DNA of 64,000 nt. It comes from JANNSX01 sp963741525 (lineage in GTDB: Bacteria; Pseudomonadota; Alphaproteobacteria; Rhizobiales; Hyphomicrobiaceae). Shown here one piece after another: positions 24,294 to 33,151 of this stretch (position 1 is the first letter of the stretch; each line of letters begins with the position of its first letter). Under the pieces are notes generated by a model. It was not told the DNA's origin and ran no database searches. It saw only the letters and a program-made list of their open reading frames with translations. The position numbers and the translations under genes are program-made. The stretch covers positions 186,001-250,000 of the forward strand of contig CAVUIW010000006.1 of NCBI GenBank assembly GCA_963741525.1, written 5' to 3'.

Positions 24294-26339
24294 CACTTCT
24301 CCTCCCCGCGCTTATCCGTCAGCACGCGCTGCGCCGCCGCCTTCTCCCGCTCGACCTGCCGATAGTGCAACGGCCCGCCGCGGAAGGGCGCGAAGCCCGT
24401 GCCGAAGATGACGCCGGCATCGCAGAGATCGGCGCCTTGGACGACGCGCTCGGCGACGCATTTCTCGCATTCATCGATCAACGGCTTCACGAGTTCCTCG
24501 CCCAGCGCCTGCAGCTCGACTTCCGCGTAAGGCTCCTTCGGTGGCGTTCGCTGCGCCTTGCCGTCCTTCCAGACATAGAAGCCCTCGCCCGTCTTCTTGC
24601 CGAGATTGCCGCCGGTGACGAGGCGGGCGAGCTTGGAGCCGGTCATCTCCTCCTTGGCGAGGCCGATGATCTCGGCGACGTGCTTGCAGATATCGAGCCC
24701 GACCTGATCGGCAAGCTCGAGCGGGCCGACCGGCATGCCGAAGGCCTTGGCCGCGTCGTCGATCTTCTCGCGCTCGATCCCCTCCTCGTGACGGCGCATG
24801 GCCTCCATCATGTAGGGCGCGAGCACGCGGTTGACGAGGAAGCCCGGCACGCTCTTCACCACCAGCGGGAACTTGCCGATTGTCGTGACGACCGAGCACC
24901 CCTTCTCGATCCATTCCTGCGCGGTGTCCGGCGCCTTGACGACCTCGACGAGCGGCAGCTGCGGCACCGGATTGAAGAAGTGCAGGCCAATGAGCCGTTT
25001 CGGGTTCGCCATCGCTTTGGCGATATCTTCTATGGGAAGTGACGACGTATTGGTGGCGATCACGGCAGACGGTTTCGCGCGTTGCTCGACACTTGCGAAA
25101 ATCTTCTGCTTCACGTCGAGCCGCTCGACCACGGCCTCGATGATGACATCGGCGCGCGGGACATTGTCGCCTTGGCTGTCGATGAGGAGCCGCGCCATCG
25201 CCGCCTCCACCTCGGTCGGCGTCTTCAGGCGTTTCTTGAACAGCGCCTTCGCCTGATCGGCGGCGCGCTTCAGCTGCTCCTCGTTCAAATCCTGTAGGCT
25301 CACCTCCAAGCCGGAGATCACGCACCAGGCCGCGATGTCGGCGCCCATGGTGCCCGCGCCGATGACATGCGCGCGGAGCGGCTTGAACGTGCCCTTGGGC
25401 GCCAGATCCTTCATCTGCTCCGAAAGCCGGAAGACGCGGCGGAGGTTCTGCGCCGTCTCCGAGATCATCAGCGGCGCGAAGGCTTTCGTCTCTTCGCGCT
25501 TCATGCGATCGGGTGCCCCCCCGTGCTTCTCGAAGAGGTCGATCAGCCGGAACGGCGCGGGATAGTGATCCTCGCGCACCTTCTCACGGGTCTTCTGCCG
25601 CATCTGCCCGGCGAGATAGCCGCGGACGGGCGAATAGGTCATCGCGCGCTTCAGGAAGCTCGGGGAGCGGGATTTGCGGCCCTGCAGCACCGCCTTGCGC
25701 GCCGACCATCTCAGATGTTGGCGCGAGGGCACCAGCTCGTCGAGGAGGCCCATGCCGCGGGCAACACTCGAGCGAAGCATCGAGCCCGTCAGCATCGCCT
25801 GCATGGCGGAGACGGGACCGGCCAGCTCGATGGCGCGGACCGTGCCGTTGAAGCCGGGGAAGATGCCGAGCTTCACCTCGGGGAAGCCGACGCGCGTGGC
25901 ATCGTCGCGCGTCGCGATCCGGTACTGAAAGGCCATGGCGAGCTCGAGCCCGCCGCCGAGGCAATAGCCGTGGATGGCGGCGACCGTCGGGATGGGCAGC
26001 GCCTCGATGCGGTCGAGCAGTGCCGTAACTTGCGTCGATCGCGTCGGCGACCGACTTCTCGGATTTGAAGTCCTCGAACTCGCGGATGTCAGCGCCGACG
26101 ATGAAGCCGTTGGGCTTGCCGGAGATGAGGACAAGGCCGCGAAGTCGCTTGGCGGCCGCCTCGGCTTCGGCAGCTGAGACGATCTCGCCCAGCTCCTCCA
26201 GCACGCGCCGCGAGAGCGAGTTCTGGTTCTCCCCCGCCCGATCCAGGATCGCCCAGCCAATGCCTTCGAAATCGACCTCGAAGCGCCAATCGGTGAGGGC
26301 GGGGAGTGAACTGGTTGTTGCGGTGCTGTGATCGTTCAT
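24293..26339 (-). pseudogene. fadJ: 3-hydroxyacyl-CoA dehydrogenase/enoyl-CoA hydratase (FadJ/FadB-like), one frameshift
   Basis: The N-terminal crotonase domain (IGWAILDRAGENQNSLSRRV, VGADIREFEDF) runs from ATG 26339. Near 26035, after DAID, one extra base moves the frame to QVTALLDRIEALPIPTV, then GYCLGGGLELAMAFQYR. The C-terminal half is the NAD-binding dehydrogenase: AHVIGAGTMGADIAAW, then LIGLHFFNPVPQLPLVE and VVKSVPGFLVNRVL. Repair gives about 681 residues. It carries out hydration and NAD-dependent oxidation in beta-oxidation. It sits between fadE and fadI, with 9 bp to fadE and overlap with fadI, so the three are one operon. Confidence 0.87.
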
Positions 26340-26348
26340 GTGGTTTCT

Positions 26349-28832
26349 CTACCGCCCTCCACCCGTCGCCGTCATCCGCGTCGCATTCGAGATCGTCCTA
26401 TAGTGCGGCTTCACCTCCTCCGGATCGAAATGGTCGACGGCGATGACGCGGTTGGTCAGCTCCTCGACCTCGCGGACAAGCGTCGCCTCGGTGCCGGTGA
26501 CGATGCCCTTCTGCAAGGCTTCGCCGATCCAGTCGATGCCGTGGTAGCGCCTGATCTCGCCTTTCCTCACGGCACGCTCGATCTTGCGCTGCGCCTCCTC
26601 GGCGGCGACGACCTTGACCATCGTATGCTCGAGAATGCCGGTCGGATCTTCCGGGTCATTCGAAACGAAGATCTCGCGGGTCAGCCGGTCCCGCGCCTCG
26701 CCAGGCTCCAGCACGAGGGCAACCGCAGCCCGTGTCGTTCGATCGGACGCTGGCCGGTAGTGACCACCCAGCGGGAAGACGATCACCCGCATCAGCCAGC
26801 GCACGGGCAGGATCGGGAAGTTGTCGATCGTGCGGCGGAGCGCCTCCTCGCAGCGATCGAGCGCGTTCTCGGCGCACATTCTGACGACCGGGATATCAAC
26901 CGCGGGACGTCCATCATCCTCGAAGCGTTTCAGTACGCACGACAGCAGATACAGCTCCGACAGCGCATCCGCCATCCGCCCGGTAAGCTTCTGCCGGGTT
27001 TTCAATCCGCCACCCAATGTCGCCACCGTCAGATCGGCGACGAGCGCGAAGTTGCGCGACTGGCTGGCCAACTGCTTGTACCAGCGCGACGTCGCGCCCG
27101 CACCTGACGGCGCCGAGGCAAACCAACCGAAGGTCAGGTTGTGGAACAGCGCGCCGAAGATGTTCGAGACAGCAAAACCCACATGCCCCATGAACGCTTT
27201 CTCGAAGGCCGCAAGTCCCGCCTCCTTGTCCGGGTTCTGCATCGCCTGGATCTCAGCATAGAGATAGGGATGGCTGCGAAGCGCGCCTTGCGCGAACGTA
27301 ATCAGCGAGCGCGAGAGGATGTTGGCGCCTTCCACCGTGATTGCAACCGGCACCATCTGATAGGCGGACTGCAGATAGTTCGCCGGTCCGTCGCAGATGC
27401 CGCGGCCGCCGTGGATGTCCATCGCGGCATTGACGCAATCGCGCATGCGCTCGGTCGACTGGTATTTGAGCAGCGCCGAGATCACCGACGGCTTCTCGCC
27501 GCGTGCCACCATCGCGGCCGTTGCGCCACGCGCCGCCTCCAGCACATAGGCGTACTCGACGAGACGCGCCATCGGCTCCTCGATGCCCTCCATGCGGGCG
27601 ACCGGAATACCGAACTGCCGGCGGATGCGCGCATAGGCCGAGGTGACGCGCAGCATCGTCTTGGCGCCCGCCGCCGAGGACGACGGCAGCGAGATCGAGC
27701 GCCCGGCCGACAGGCACTCCATCAGCATGCGCCAGCCGTGGCCCGCCATCTCACTTCCGCCGATGACCCAATCCATCGGCACGAACACATCCTCGCCCCA
27801 GTTGGGGCCATTCGGGAAGGCCGAGCCCGACGGCAGATGCCGCCGGCCGATCTTGACGCCCGGATGCGTCGCCGGGACGAGCGCCAACGTGATGCCGATG
27901 TCCTTGCCCTTGCCGATGAGCTCGTCCGGATCGAACAAGCGGAAGGCGAGGCCGAGCAGCGTCGCCTTGGGGCCGAGCGTGATGTAGCGCTTCTCCCAGG
28001 AGAGCCGAATGCCGATCGTCTCCTTGCCCTCATGCGTGCCGCGGACGACGGTGCCGATGTCCCGCATGGTTGCCGCGTCCGAGCCCGACGTCGGCCCCGT
28101 CAAGCCGAAGCACGGGATTTCCTCGCCCTTGGCCAGCCGCGGCAGATAGTGCTCCTTCTGGTCGAGCGTGCCGTACTTCTCGATAAGCTCGCCTGGCCCC
28201 AGCGAGTTCGGCACCATGACGATGGTCGCGACATCGGGGCTGCGCGACGAGATTTTTCCCAGGATCAGCGACTGCGCCTGCGCGCTGAACCCGAGCCCCC
28301 CATGCCCCTTCGAGATCAGCATGCCGAGAAAGCCCTTCTCGGAGACGAAGCGCCAGATGTTGTCCGGTATCTCGCGGTCGTTGTGCCTGATCTGCCAGTC
28401 GTCGACCATCCGGCACAGTTCCTCCGTCGGGCCATCGAGGAAGGCGCGCTCCTCCGGCGTCAGCACGATCGGCGGGATGGCGCGGAGCTTGATCCAGTCG
28501 GGGGTGCCGGAGAACAATTCCGCATCCCAGCCGACGGTGCCGGCATCCAGCGCCTGCTGCTCGGTGTCGGAGACGGAGGGCAGGATACCCTTGAGCATTC
28601 CGAAGGCCGGCTTGATGAGGATGGCCTCGCGAATACTCTTCACGGCAAGCAGACCACAGACCGCGCCGATCAGCAGCGGGACCAGCAACCAACCGAAGAA
28701 CGAGGCTCCCGTCAGCAGCGCGGCAAGTGCAACACCCAGTCCGCCCACCGCCCAGGCGATGAGCGGCGCCCGCCAAATCGCCAGCGCGAGCAGGAGCACG
28801 ACGGCCGCCAAGACAATCCACCCGCTGCTCAT
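26349..28832 (-). CDS. fadE: FadE-type acyl-CoA dehydrogenase
   Basis: 827 residues from ATG 28832, which has AGGAGA upstream. This is the large proteobacterial FadE, not the about 380-residue soluble type: two hydrophobic N-terminal segments (SGWIVLAAVVLLLALAIW and VGGLGVALAALLTGASFFGW) anchor it to the membrane. The dehydrogenase core follows: CFGLTGPTSGSDAA for FAD/substrate, then a DIHGGRGICDGPANYL block bearing family residues. The C-terminal about 230 residues are the FadE-specific DUF1974 region. It starts each beta-oxidation cycle and is the first gene of the fadE-fadJ-fadI operon. Confidence 0.93.
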   Translation of the reverse strand: MSSGWIVLAAVVLLLALAIWRAPLIAWAVGGLGVALAALLTGASFFGWLLVPLLIGAVCGLLAVKSIREAILIKPAFGMLKGILPSVSDTEQQALDAGTVGWDAELFSGTPDWIKLRAIPPIVLTPEERAFLDGPTEELCRMVDDWQIRHNDREIPDNIWRFVSEKGFLGMLISKGHGGLGFSAQAQSLILGKISSRSPDVATIVMVPNSLGPGELIEKYGTLDQKEHYLPRLAKGEEIPCFGLTGPTSGSDAATMRDIGTVVRGTHEGKETIGIRLSWEKRYITLGPKATLLGLAFRLFDPDELIGKGKDIGITLALVPATHPGVKIGRRHLPSGSAFPNGPNWGEDVFVPMDWVIGGSEMAGHGWRMLMECLSAGRSISLPSSSAAGAKTMLRVTSAYARIRRQFGIPVARMEGIEEPMARLVEYAYVLEAARGATAAMVARGEKPSVISALLKYQSTERMRDCVNAAMDIHGGRGICDGPANYLQSAYQMVPVAITVEGANILSRSLITFAQGALRSHPYLYAEIQAMQNPDKEAGLAAFEKAFMGHVGFAVSNIFGALFHNLTFGWFASAPSGAGATSRWYKQLASQSRNFALVADLTVATLGGGLKTRQKLTGRMADALSELYLLSCVLKRFEDDGRPAVDIPVVRMCAENALDRCEEALRRTIDNFPILPVRWLMRVIVFPLGGHYRPASDRTTRAAVALVLEPGEARDRLTREIFVSNDPEDPTGILEHTMVKVVAAEEAQRKIERAVRKGEIRRYHGIDWIGEALQKGIVTGTEATLVREVEELTNRVIAVDHFDPEEVKPHYRTISNATRMTATGGGR

Positions 28833-29088
28833 GGCATATTCTCCTGTCGAGGCCCTTGTCCCGAGCATCCCCACCTAGGACCCCAGATAGCAAGCAGAAA
28901 TGTACGAAGGGTACGAGGACGTAGAACGAAATCACGGGAAATCAACGGGAATCACGCTGTGACGGCGGGTCGCGAGGATACCAGACTCCCCTACCTCCCG
29001 TTGTCACCTCTCGGCCAATTGGTTACGCATAGTCCGGCCGTGGGCGTCCGATCAAGCAAGCACAGCCCGTCGAAGGAGAACAGCACCG

Positions 29089-29331
29089 ATGGCCGACGAT
29101 CCCGTGATCGCGCAGAAGAGCCCCTACGTCGTCGAGCTGACGGAGGGCAAGCAGTATTGGTGGTGCCGCTGCGGACGCTCCAAGCGCCAGCCGTTCTGCG
29201 ACGGCTCGCACAAGGGCACGGGCCTCGAGCCGCTCGCCTTTACCGCCTCCTCGACCGGTCCGGCGAGCCTGTGCGGCTGCAAGGGCTCGGACGACCAGCC
29301 CTTCTGTGACGGCTCGCACAACATGCTTTAG
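29089..29331 (+). CDS. Double CDGSH iron-sulfur domain protein
   Basis: 80 residues with two tandem CDGSH zinc-finger-like 2Fe-2S binding sites: CRCGRSKRQPFCDGSH (about residues 26-41) and CGCKGSDDQPFCDGSH (about 62-77). Each has the three-Cys-one-His set of mitoNEET-type clusters. There is no membrane anchor, so it is a soluble cytosolic protein. Bacterial two-site forms are thought to take part in electron transfer or iron/redox homeostasis. Divergent from fadE with about 256 bp between them; that gap shows no other feature. Confidence 0.9.
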   Translation: MADDPVIAQKSPYVVELTEGKQYWWCRCGRSKRQPFCDGSHKGTGLEPLAFTASSTGPASLCGCKGSDDQPFCDGSHNML

Positions 29332-29339
29332 CAGGCTTC

Positions 29340-29394
29340 GGCTAGGCGCATTTTCTGCGCTGAACCGGTGCCCGCTTCGTCGGAACGTGCGGCT
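29340..29394. repeat. Decayed copy of the GAGCACGTTC palindromic repeat
   Basis: On the minus strand GAGCCGCACGTTCCGACGAA... continues to a GGTTC...GCGC arm, a diverged copy of the repeat found at 3630, 17572 and 54190. It fills the gap between two convergent genes and abuts the stop of the AAA ATPase gene. Confidence 0.5.
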
Positions 29395-30518
29395 CAGGCA
29401 ACCAGCGTCGCCGGCGACAGTGGCAACGCTGCCTGCCTGAGGGTCGAGACATCGACCTCGGTCGCGCCGTTGATCTTGGCGACACGGCGTGGCGCACTGC
29501 CCGCGGCATGCGCAAGCATCCCGGCGAACTGCTCCGAGTGGGTCACCACCCAGATCTGCGATTCCTTGGCCGCGGCCGCCATGAGGCTTGCCAACGGCGC
29601 CATCAGCTCCGGATGCAAGCTCGCCTCCGGTTCGTTGAACGCCATGAAGGGCGGCGGACGCAGCGCCATCAGCGCCCCGATCATGCAGAGATAGCGCAGC
29701 GTCCCGTCCGACAGCTCGCCCATGCCGAAAGGCCGCTCGATCTCGCGCGTCCTCACGGACAGGCGGCACTGGCCTTCCGAAGATTCGACCATCAGATCGC
29801 TGCCCTTGAAGGCCTCGGCGAAGGCGCGGCGGATCGGCTCCGGTTGCTGCTTCATCAGCATGACGGTCGCGAGCACGCTCGCGAGATCCCGGCCATCGGG
29901 TGCCAGTGAAGCGCGGGAGACGGCCGAGGCCGGGCGGCGGAGTGCCGAGGCCGGACCCGTATCGAAAGCATGATAGAGCCGCCAGCTCGCCAGCGCCCGG
30001 CGGATGAGATGGAGCTCGGGATACCGTGCCGCATCGCGGATTGCGGCGAGCGCCGGCTCGGAGGCGAGCAGCTCGCCCTCGAAGCGCTGCGAGGTGCCGC
30101 GATCATCGCGCAGCCACAGCTTCGGCCCCTTGCGCTCGAGCAGGACAACGGAAATGTCGCGATAGCCGAGCGTCAGCCGCTCGGCCCGGATCATCGGCTC
30201 CTGGTCGAGGGCTGGCTCGCCGACGCCCGGCGGGCCGATCTCGAGGCGGTAGGTGAGCTCATTGAAGATGGCGGTGAGCACCAGGCGCTGCGTGACGCGC
30301 TCGCGCGAGCCCGCCCACAGCACCGATTCGAGACCGCCCTCCTCGGCAATGGCCTCGGTGATGGTGCCTTCGGCGGCACGCTGCAGGAGCGACAGCGCGC
30401 GATAGAGATTGCTTTTTCCGACACCGTTCTCGCCGACCAGCACGGTCAGCGTATCGACCGGCAACCGGATCGACTTCAGCGACCGGTAGCCTTCGACCTG
30501 GATTTCTCGAAGTTGCAT
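29394..30518 (-). CDS. OLD/RecF-like AAA family ATPase
   Basis: 374 residues from ATG 30518 (AGGGGG upstream). The N-terminus is that of an SMC/RecF-like ABC ATPase: LREIQVEGYRSLKSIRL and Walker A GENGVGKSNL (29-38). The C-terminal half supplies the signature (MGELSDGTLRYL), Walker B (FMAFNEPEASLHPEL) and the switch histidine (VVTHSEQF). Only a single ATPase domain is present, with no TOPRIM nuclease as in OLD proteins. Such proteins often partner with a nuclease or toxin, but none is adjacent. Role unknown. Confidence 0.8.
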   Translation of the reverse strand: MQLREIQVEGYRSLKSIRLPVDTLTVLVGENGVGKSNLYRALSLLQRAAEGTITEAIAEEGGLESVLWAGSRERVTQRLVLTAIFNELTYRLEIGPPGVGEPALDQEPMIRAERLTLGYRDISVVLLERKGPKLWLRDDRGTSQRFEGELLASEPALAAIRDAARYPELHLIRRALASWRLYHAFDTGPASALRRPASAVSRASLAPDGRDLASVLATVMLMKQQPEPIRRAFAEAFKGSDLMVESSEGQCRLSVRTREIERPFGMGELSDGTLRYLCMIGALMALRPPPFMAFNEPEASLHPELMAPLASLMAAAAKESQIWVVTHSEQFAGMLAHAAGSAPRRVAKINGATEVDVSTLRQAALPLSPATLVA

Positions 30519-30618
30519 CGCATTCCCCCTGCGATTCTGTGTTTCTCCTCCCTTGTCGTTGAAAATTCCGGCAATTTGAGGAATGCTGCGATGCCGAAAT
30601 GACAGCAAAGAGCACAAC

Positions 30619-31653
30619 ATGACGAAACGGCCCAAGACCGGAGCGAAGAATCAGCGCCCGCGGGCCAACCTGATCACCGACGTGGAGGGCGTCTGCGTCG
30701 GCAACGCCGACGACGCGGATTTGCGCTCGGGCGCAAGCGTCGTGCTCTTCGATCAGCCGGCTATCGCAGGCTGCTGCGTGCTCGGCGGCGCGCCGGCCGG
30801 CGTTGCGACGCAGAGCTTCGAGCCGGACATGGTGGTCGAGGCGGTCGACGCGCTGGTCCTGTCGGGCGGCTCGGGCTTCGGCCTCGAGGCGACGATTGGC
30901 GCACAGGCGTGGCTGCGCCAGCAGGGGCGCGGCTTTCAAATTGGCGAAGTCCGCATCCCCATCGTTGCCGGCGCCATCTGCTTCGACATGCTGAATGGCG
31001 GCGACAAGAATTGGGGCCGCTTCTCGCCCTATCGGGATCTGGGATTCAAGGCGGCGGGCGCGGCGTCCGCGAAGCCGTTCCCGCTGGGCACCGTCGGCGG
31101 CGGCTTCGGCGCCTCGACGGTGAACCTGAAAGGCGGCCTTGGCTCGGCGAGCGCGGTGACGCCATCGGGCTTCACGGTCGGCGCACTCGCGGTCGTCAAT
31201 GCGATCGGCGCGGCCACCATGGGCGATGGTCCCCACTTCTGGGCGGCGGGATACGAAGTGGGCGCTGAGTTCGGGGGCTTGGGCTTTCCCAAAAAGATCA
31301 CACCCGACATGACGAAACTCGCCTGGAAGGGCGGTCCGACGTTTGCCACCACCATCGTGATCGTCGCCACCGACGCGACCCTGACCAAGCCGATGGCCAA
31401 GCGCCTCGCCATCACCGCCAACGACGGCTTCGCGCGAGCGCTGCGCATTACCCACGCGCTCTTCGACGGCGACACGCTGTTTGCCGCCTCGACCGCGCGG
31501 CTGCCGCTCAAGGACCCGGTCAACGACCAGATCGAGATCGGCGCGGTGGCGGCCGACGTCGTCGCGCGCGCGATTGCCCGGGGTGTCTATGAGGCGTCTC
31601 CGTATCCGTTTGGAGTTTCTCCGCTGCCGACGTGGAGGCAGAGGTTTGAATGA
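30619..31653 (+). CDS. P1 (S58) family peptidase, DmpA/BapA-like
   Basis: 344 residues from ATG 30619. The N-terminal NLITDVEGVCVGNADDADLR and VLGGAPAGVATQSFEP, then ALVLSGGSGFGLEA are classic for P1 peptidases (N-terminal nucleophile aminopeptidases such as DmpA and beta-peptidyl aminopeptidase BapA). The middle GTVGGGFGASTVNLKGGLGS and the C-terminal ITHALFDGDTLFAAST complete the fold. In active members an autocleavage just before a serine activates the enzyme; the exact site is not obvious here, so some members of this branch may not self-process. No signal peptide, so it is likely cytosolic. Confidence 0.85.
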   Translation: MTKRPKTGAKNQRPRANLITDVEGVCVGNADDADLRSGASVVLFDQPAIAGCCVLGGAPAGVATQSFEPDMVVEAVDALVLSGGSGFGLEATIGAQAWLRQQGRGFQIGEVRIPIVAGAICFDMLNGGDKNWGRFSPYRDLGFKAAGAASAKPFPLGTVGGGFGASTVNLKGGLGSASAVTPSGFTVGALAVVNAIGAATMGDGPHFWAAGYEVGAEFGGLGFPKKITPDMTKLAWKGGPTFATTIVIVATDATLTKPMAKRLAITANDGFARALRITHALFDGDTLFAASTARLPLKDPVNDQIEIGAVAADVVARAIARGVYEASPYPFGVSPLPTWRQRFE

Positions 31654-31767
31654 CGCGGGCCGCCGCGACCTCAACCATCGCGCAGCGCCCCGGCTTGTGA
31701 TCCGAACCGTTCCCGGCCACGTTAGCAAGTGAACTTCCGCAGCACGTGTACCAGGACCGGCATTCGC

Positions 31768-32472
31768 ATGGGCGGCAATAACGGCAACCAGACCGGATCG
31801 ACGGTATCCGAGCGCATCCGCAGCCGCATCCTGGCTTCCGGACGCCGCTTCCACGCCAACGACAACATCTCAGACTTCATCGAGCCAGGCGAGCTCGACC
31901 AGCTGCTCGACGAGGTCGCCAAAAGCATGGAGCAAGTGCTCCAGACGATGGTGATCGACACTGAAAGCGATCACAACACTCAAGGATCGGCCCGCCGTGT
32001 TGCGAAGATGTACTTGAACGAAGTGTTCCGAGGCCGCTATCACCCGGCCCCGCCCGTTACCGAGTTTCCGAACGCCGCGTCCCTGAACGAGTTGATGATC
32101 GTCGGGCCGATGACGGTCAGAAGCGCCTGCAGCCACCACCTCTGCCCCATCATGGGGCGGCTCTGGGTCGGCATCATGCCGAACCAGCGCTCGAACTTAA
32201 TCGGTCTTTCGAAATACTCGCGGCTCGCTGACTGGATCATGAGCCGGCCGCAGATCCAGGAGGAGGCCATCACCCAGCTCGCAGACCTCCTGATGCAGAA
32301 GGTCAAGCCCGACGGCCTCGCAGTCGTCATGGAGGCCGACCACTTCTGCATGCACTGGCGGGGCGTCAAGGACACCGCGTCCAAGATGGTTAACTCCGTC
32401 ATGCGCGGCTCCTTCCTCAAGGACGCCGCGCTCCGGCGCGAATTCCTCTCGATCCTCAATCTCAAGAGCTGA
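31768..32472 (+). CDS. folE: GTP cyclohydrolase I-like protein, divergent
   Basis: 234 residues from ATG 31768 (GTG 31729 also possible). The T-fold domain is recognisable: SACSHHLCPIMGRLWVGIMP, NLIGLSKYSRLADW, SRPQIQEEAI and ADHFCMHWRGVKDT. The zinc ligands Cys121, His124 and Cys194 are kept. However, CEHH has become CSHH (Ser122) and the usual TTT/S-loop after RGV is altered (ASKMVNSVMRGS). It may make dihydroneopterin triphosphate or a variant product. The next gene, a BLUF photoreceptor, begins nine bases later, so this looks like a light-linked paralogue rather than the housekeeping enzyme. Confidence 0.8.
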   Translation: MGGNNGNQTGSTVSERIRSRILASGRRFHANDNISDFIEPGELDQLLDEVAKSMEQVLQTMVIDTESDHNTQGSARRVAKMYLNEVFRGRYHPAPPVTEFPNAASLNELMIVGPMTVRSACSHHLCPIMGRLWVGIMPNQRSNLIGLSKYSRLADWIMSRPQIQEEAITQLADLLMQKVKPDGLAVVMEADHFCMHWRGVKDTASKMVNSVMRGSFLKDAALRREFLSILNLKS

Positions 32473-32480
32473 GGCCAGCC

Positions 32481-32906
32481 ATGCTCGTTCGCTGTCTCTA
32501 TGCCAGCCGCGCCGTCGAGCCTATGAGCGCGCAGGCGCTCCACCGCATTCTCGAGACGTCGCGCCGCAACAACATGCCGCGCGGAATCACGGGTCTCCTC
32601 TGCTACGCCAACGGCATCTTCGTGCAGGCGCTGGAAGGCGGCCGCGCGCCGGTCAGCAGCCTCCTCGGAACGATCTTCACTGACAGCCGCCATACGGGCG
32701 TCGAACTACTGCTCGTCGAGGAGATCGCCGAGCGGCACTTCGGCAACTGGACGATGGGCAAGGTCAATATCGATGCGGTCAACGCGGCGGCGCTTCTCAA
32801 GTACTCCGAGACGGCCGGGCTCGATCCGTTCAACACGCCGGCGCGATCGACCCTCGCGCTCCTGATCGAGCTCGCCGCGGCCGGCTCGATCGCCAATCGC
32901 GGCTGA
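32481..32906 (+). CDS. Short BLUF-domain blue-light photoreceptor
   Basis: 141 residues. The photoactive residues of AppA-type BLUF domains are all present at the right spacing: Tyr7, Asn31 and Gln49 (24 and 42 residues apart as in AppA Tyr21/Asn45/Gln63), with Trp90 and Met92. Supporting motifs are GITGLLCYANGIFVQALEG and DSRHTGVELLLVEE. It binds FAD and should show the red-shifted photocycle. There is no output domain, only about 35 C-terminal residues, so it must signal through a partner. It is co-transcribed with the GTP cyclohydrolase I-like gene (8 bp gap). Confidence 0.92.
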   Translation: MLVRCLYASRAVEPMSAQALHRILETSRRNNMPRGITGLLCYANGIFVQALEGGRAPVSSLLGTIFTDSRHTGVELLLVEEIAERHFGNWTMGKVNIDAVNAAALLKYSETAGLDPFNTPARSTLALLIELAAAGSIANRG

Positions 32907-33151
32907 GGACGTTACCGGTCTCGCACCCATCCAGGAAAGCAACAGCCCTGGAACTCGGCTTATTGGTCAAAAGACTGCAGACATATGGAGATTTGGCGTA
33001 GCGTTGAAGTCGGGCTTCAAATTGCACCATCAGCAACGCGGCGGGAATAGAGGTCCGTAATCTAGCCGAGTGCCGAGAAGAGGAGCGGTGAATTCGCTTC
33101 TGCATGGGCCCACCCTTCCCTCCCCGCTCCCGCTCCCCTAACCTCTTACCC

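Noticed and set aside
27141..29309. Long open frame (over 700 codons) on the plus strand across fadE
   Set aside because: It is antisense to the clearly conserved fadE gene, rich in Arg/Ala/Gly as expected for a high-GC shadow frame, with no domain.
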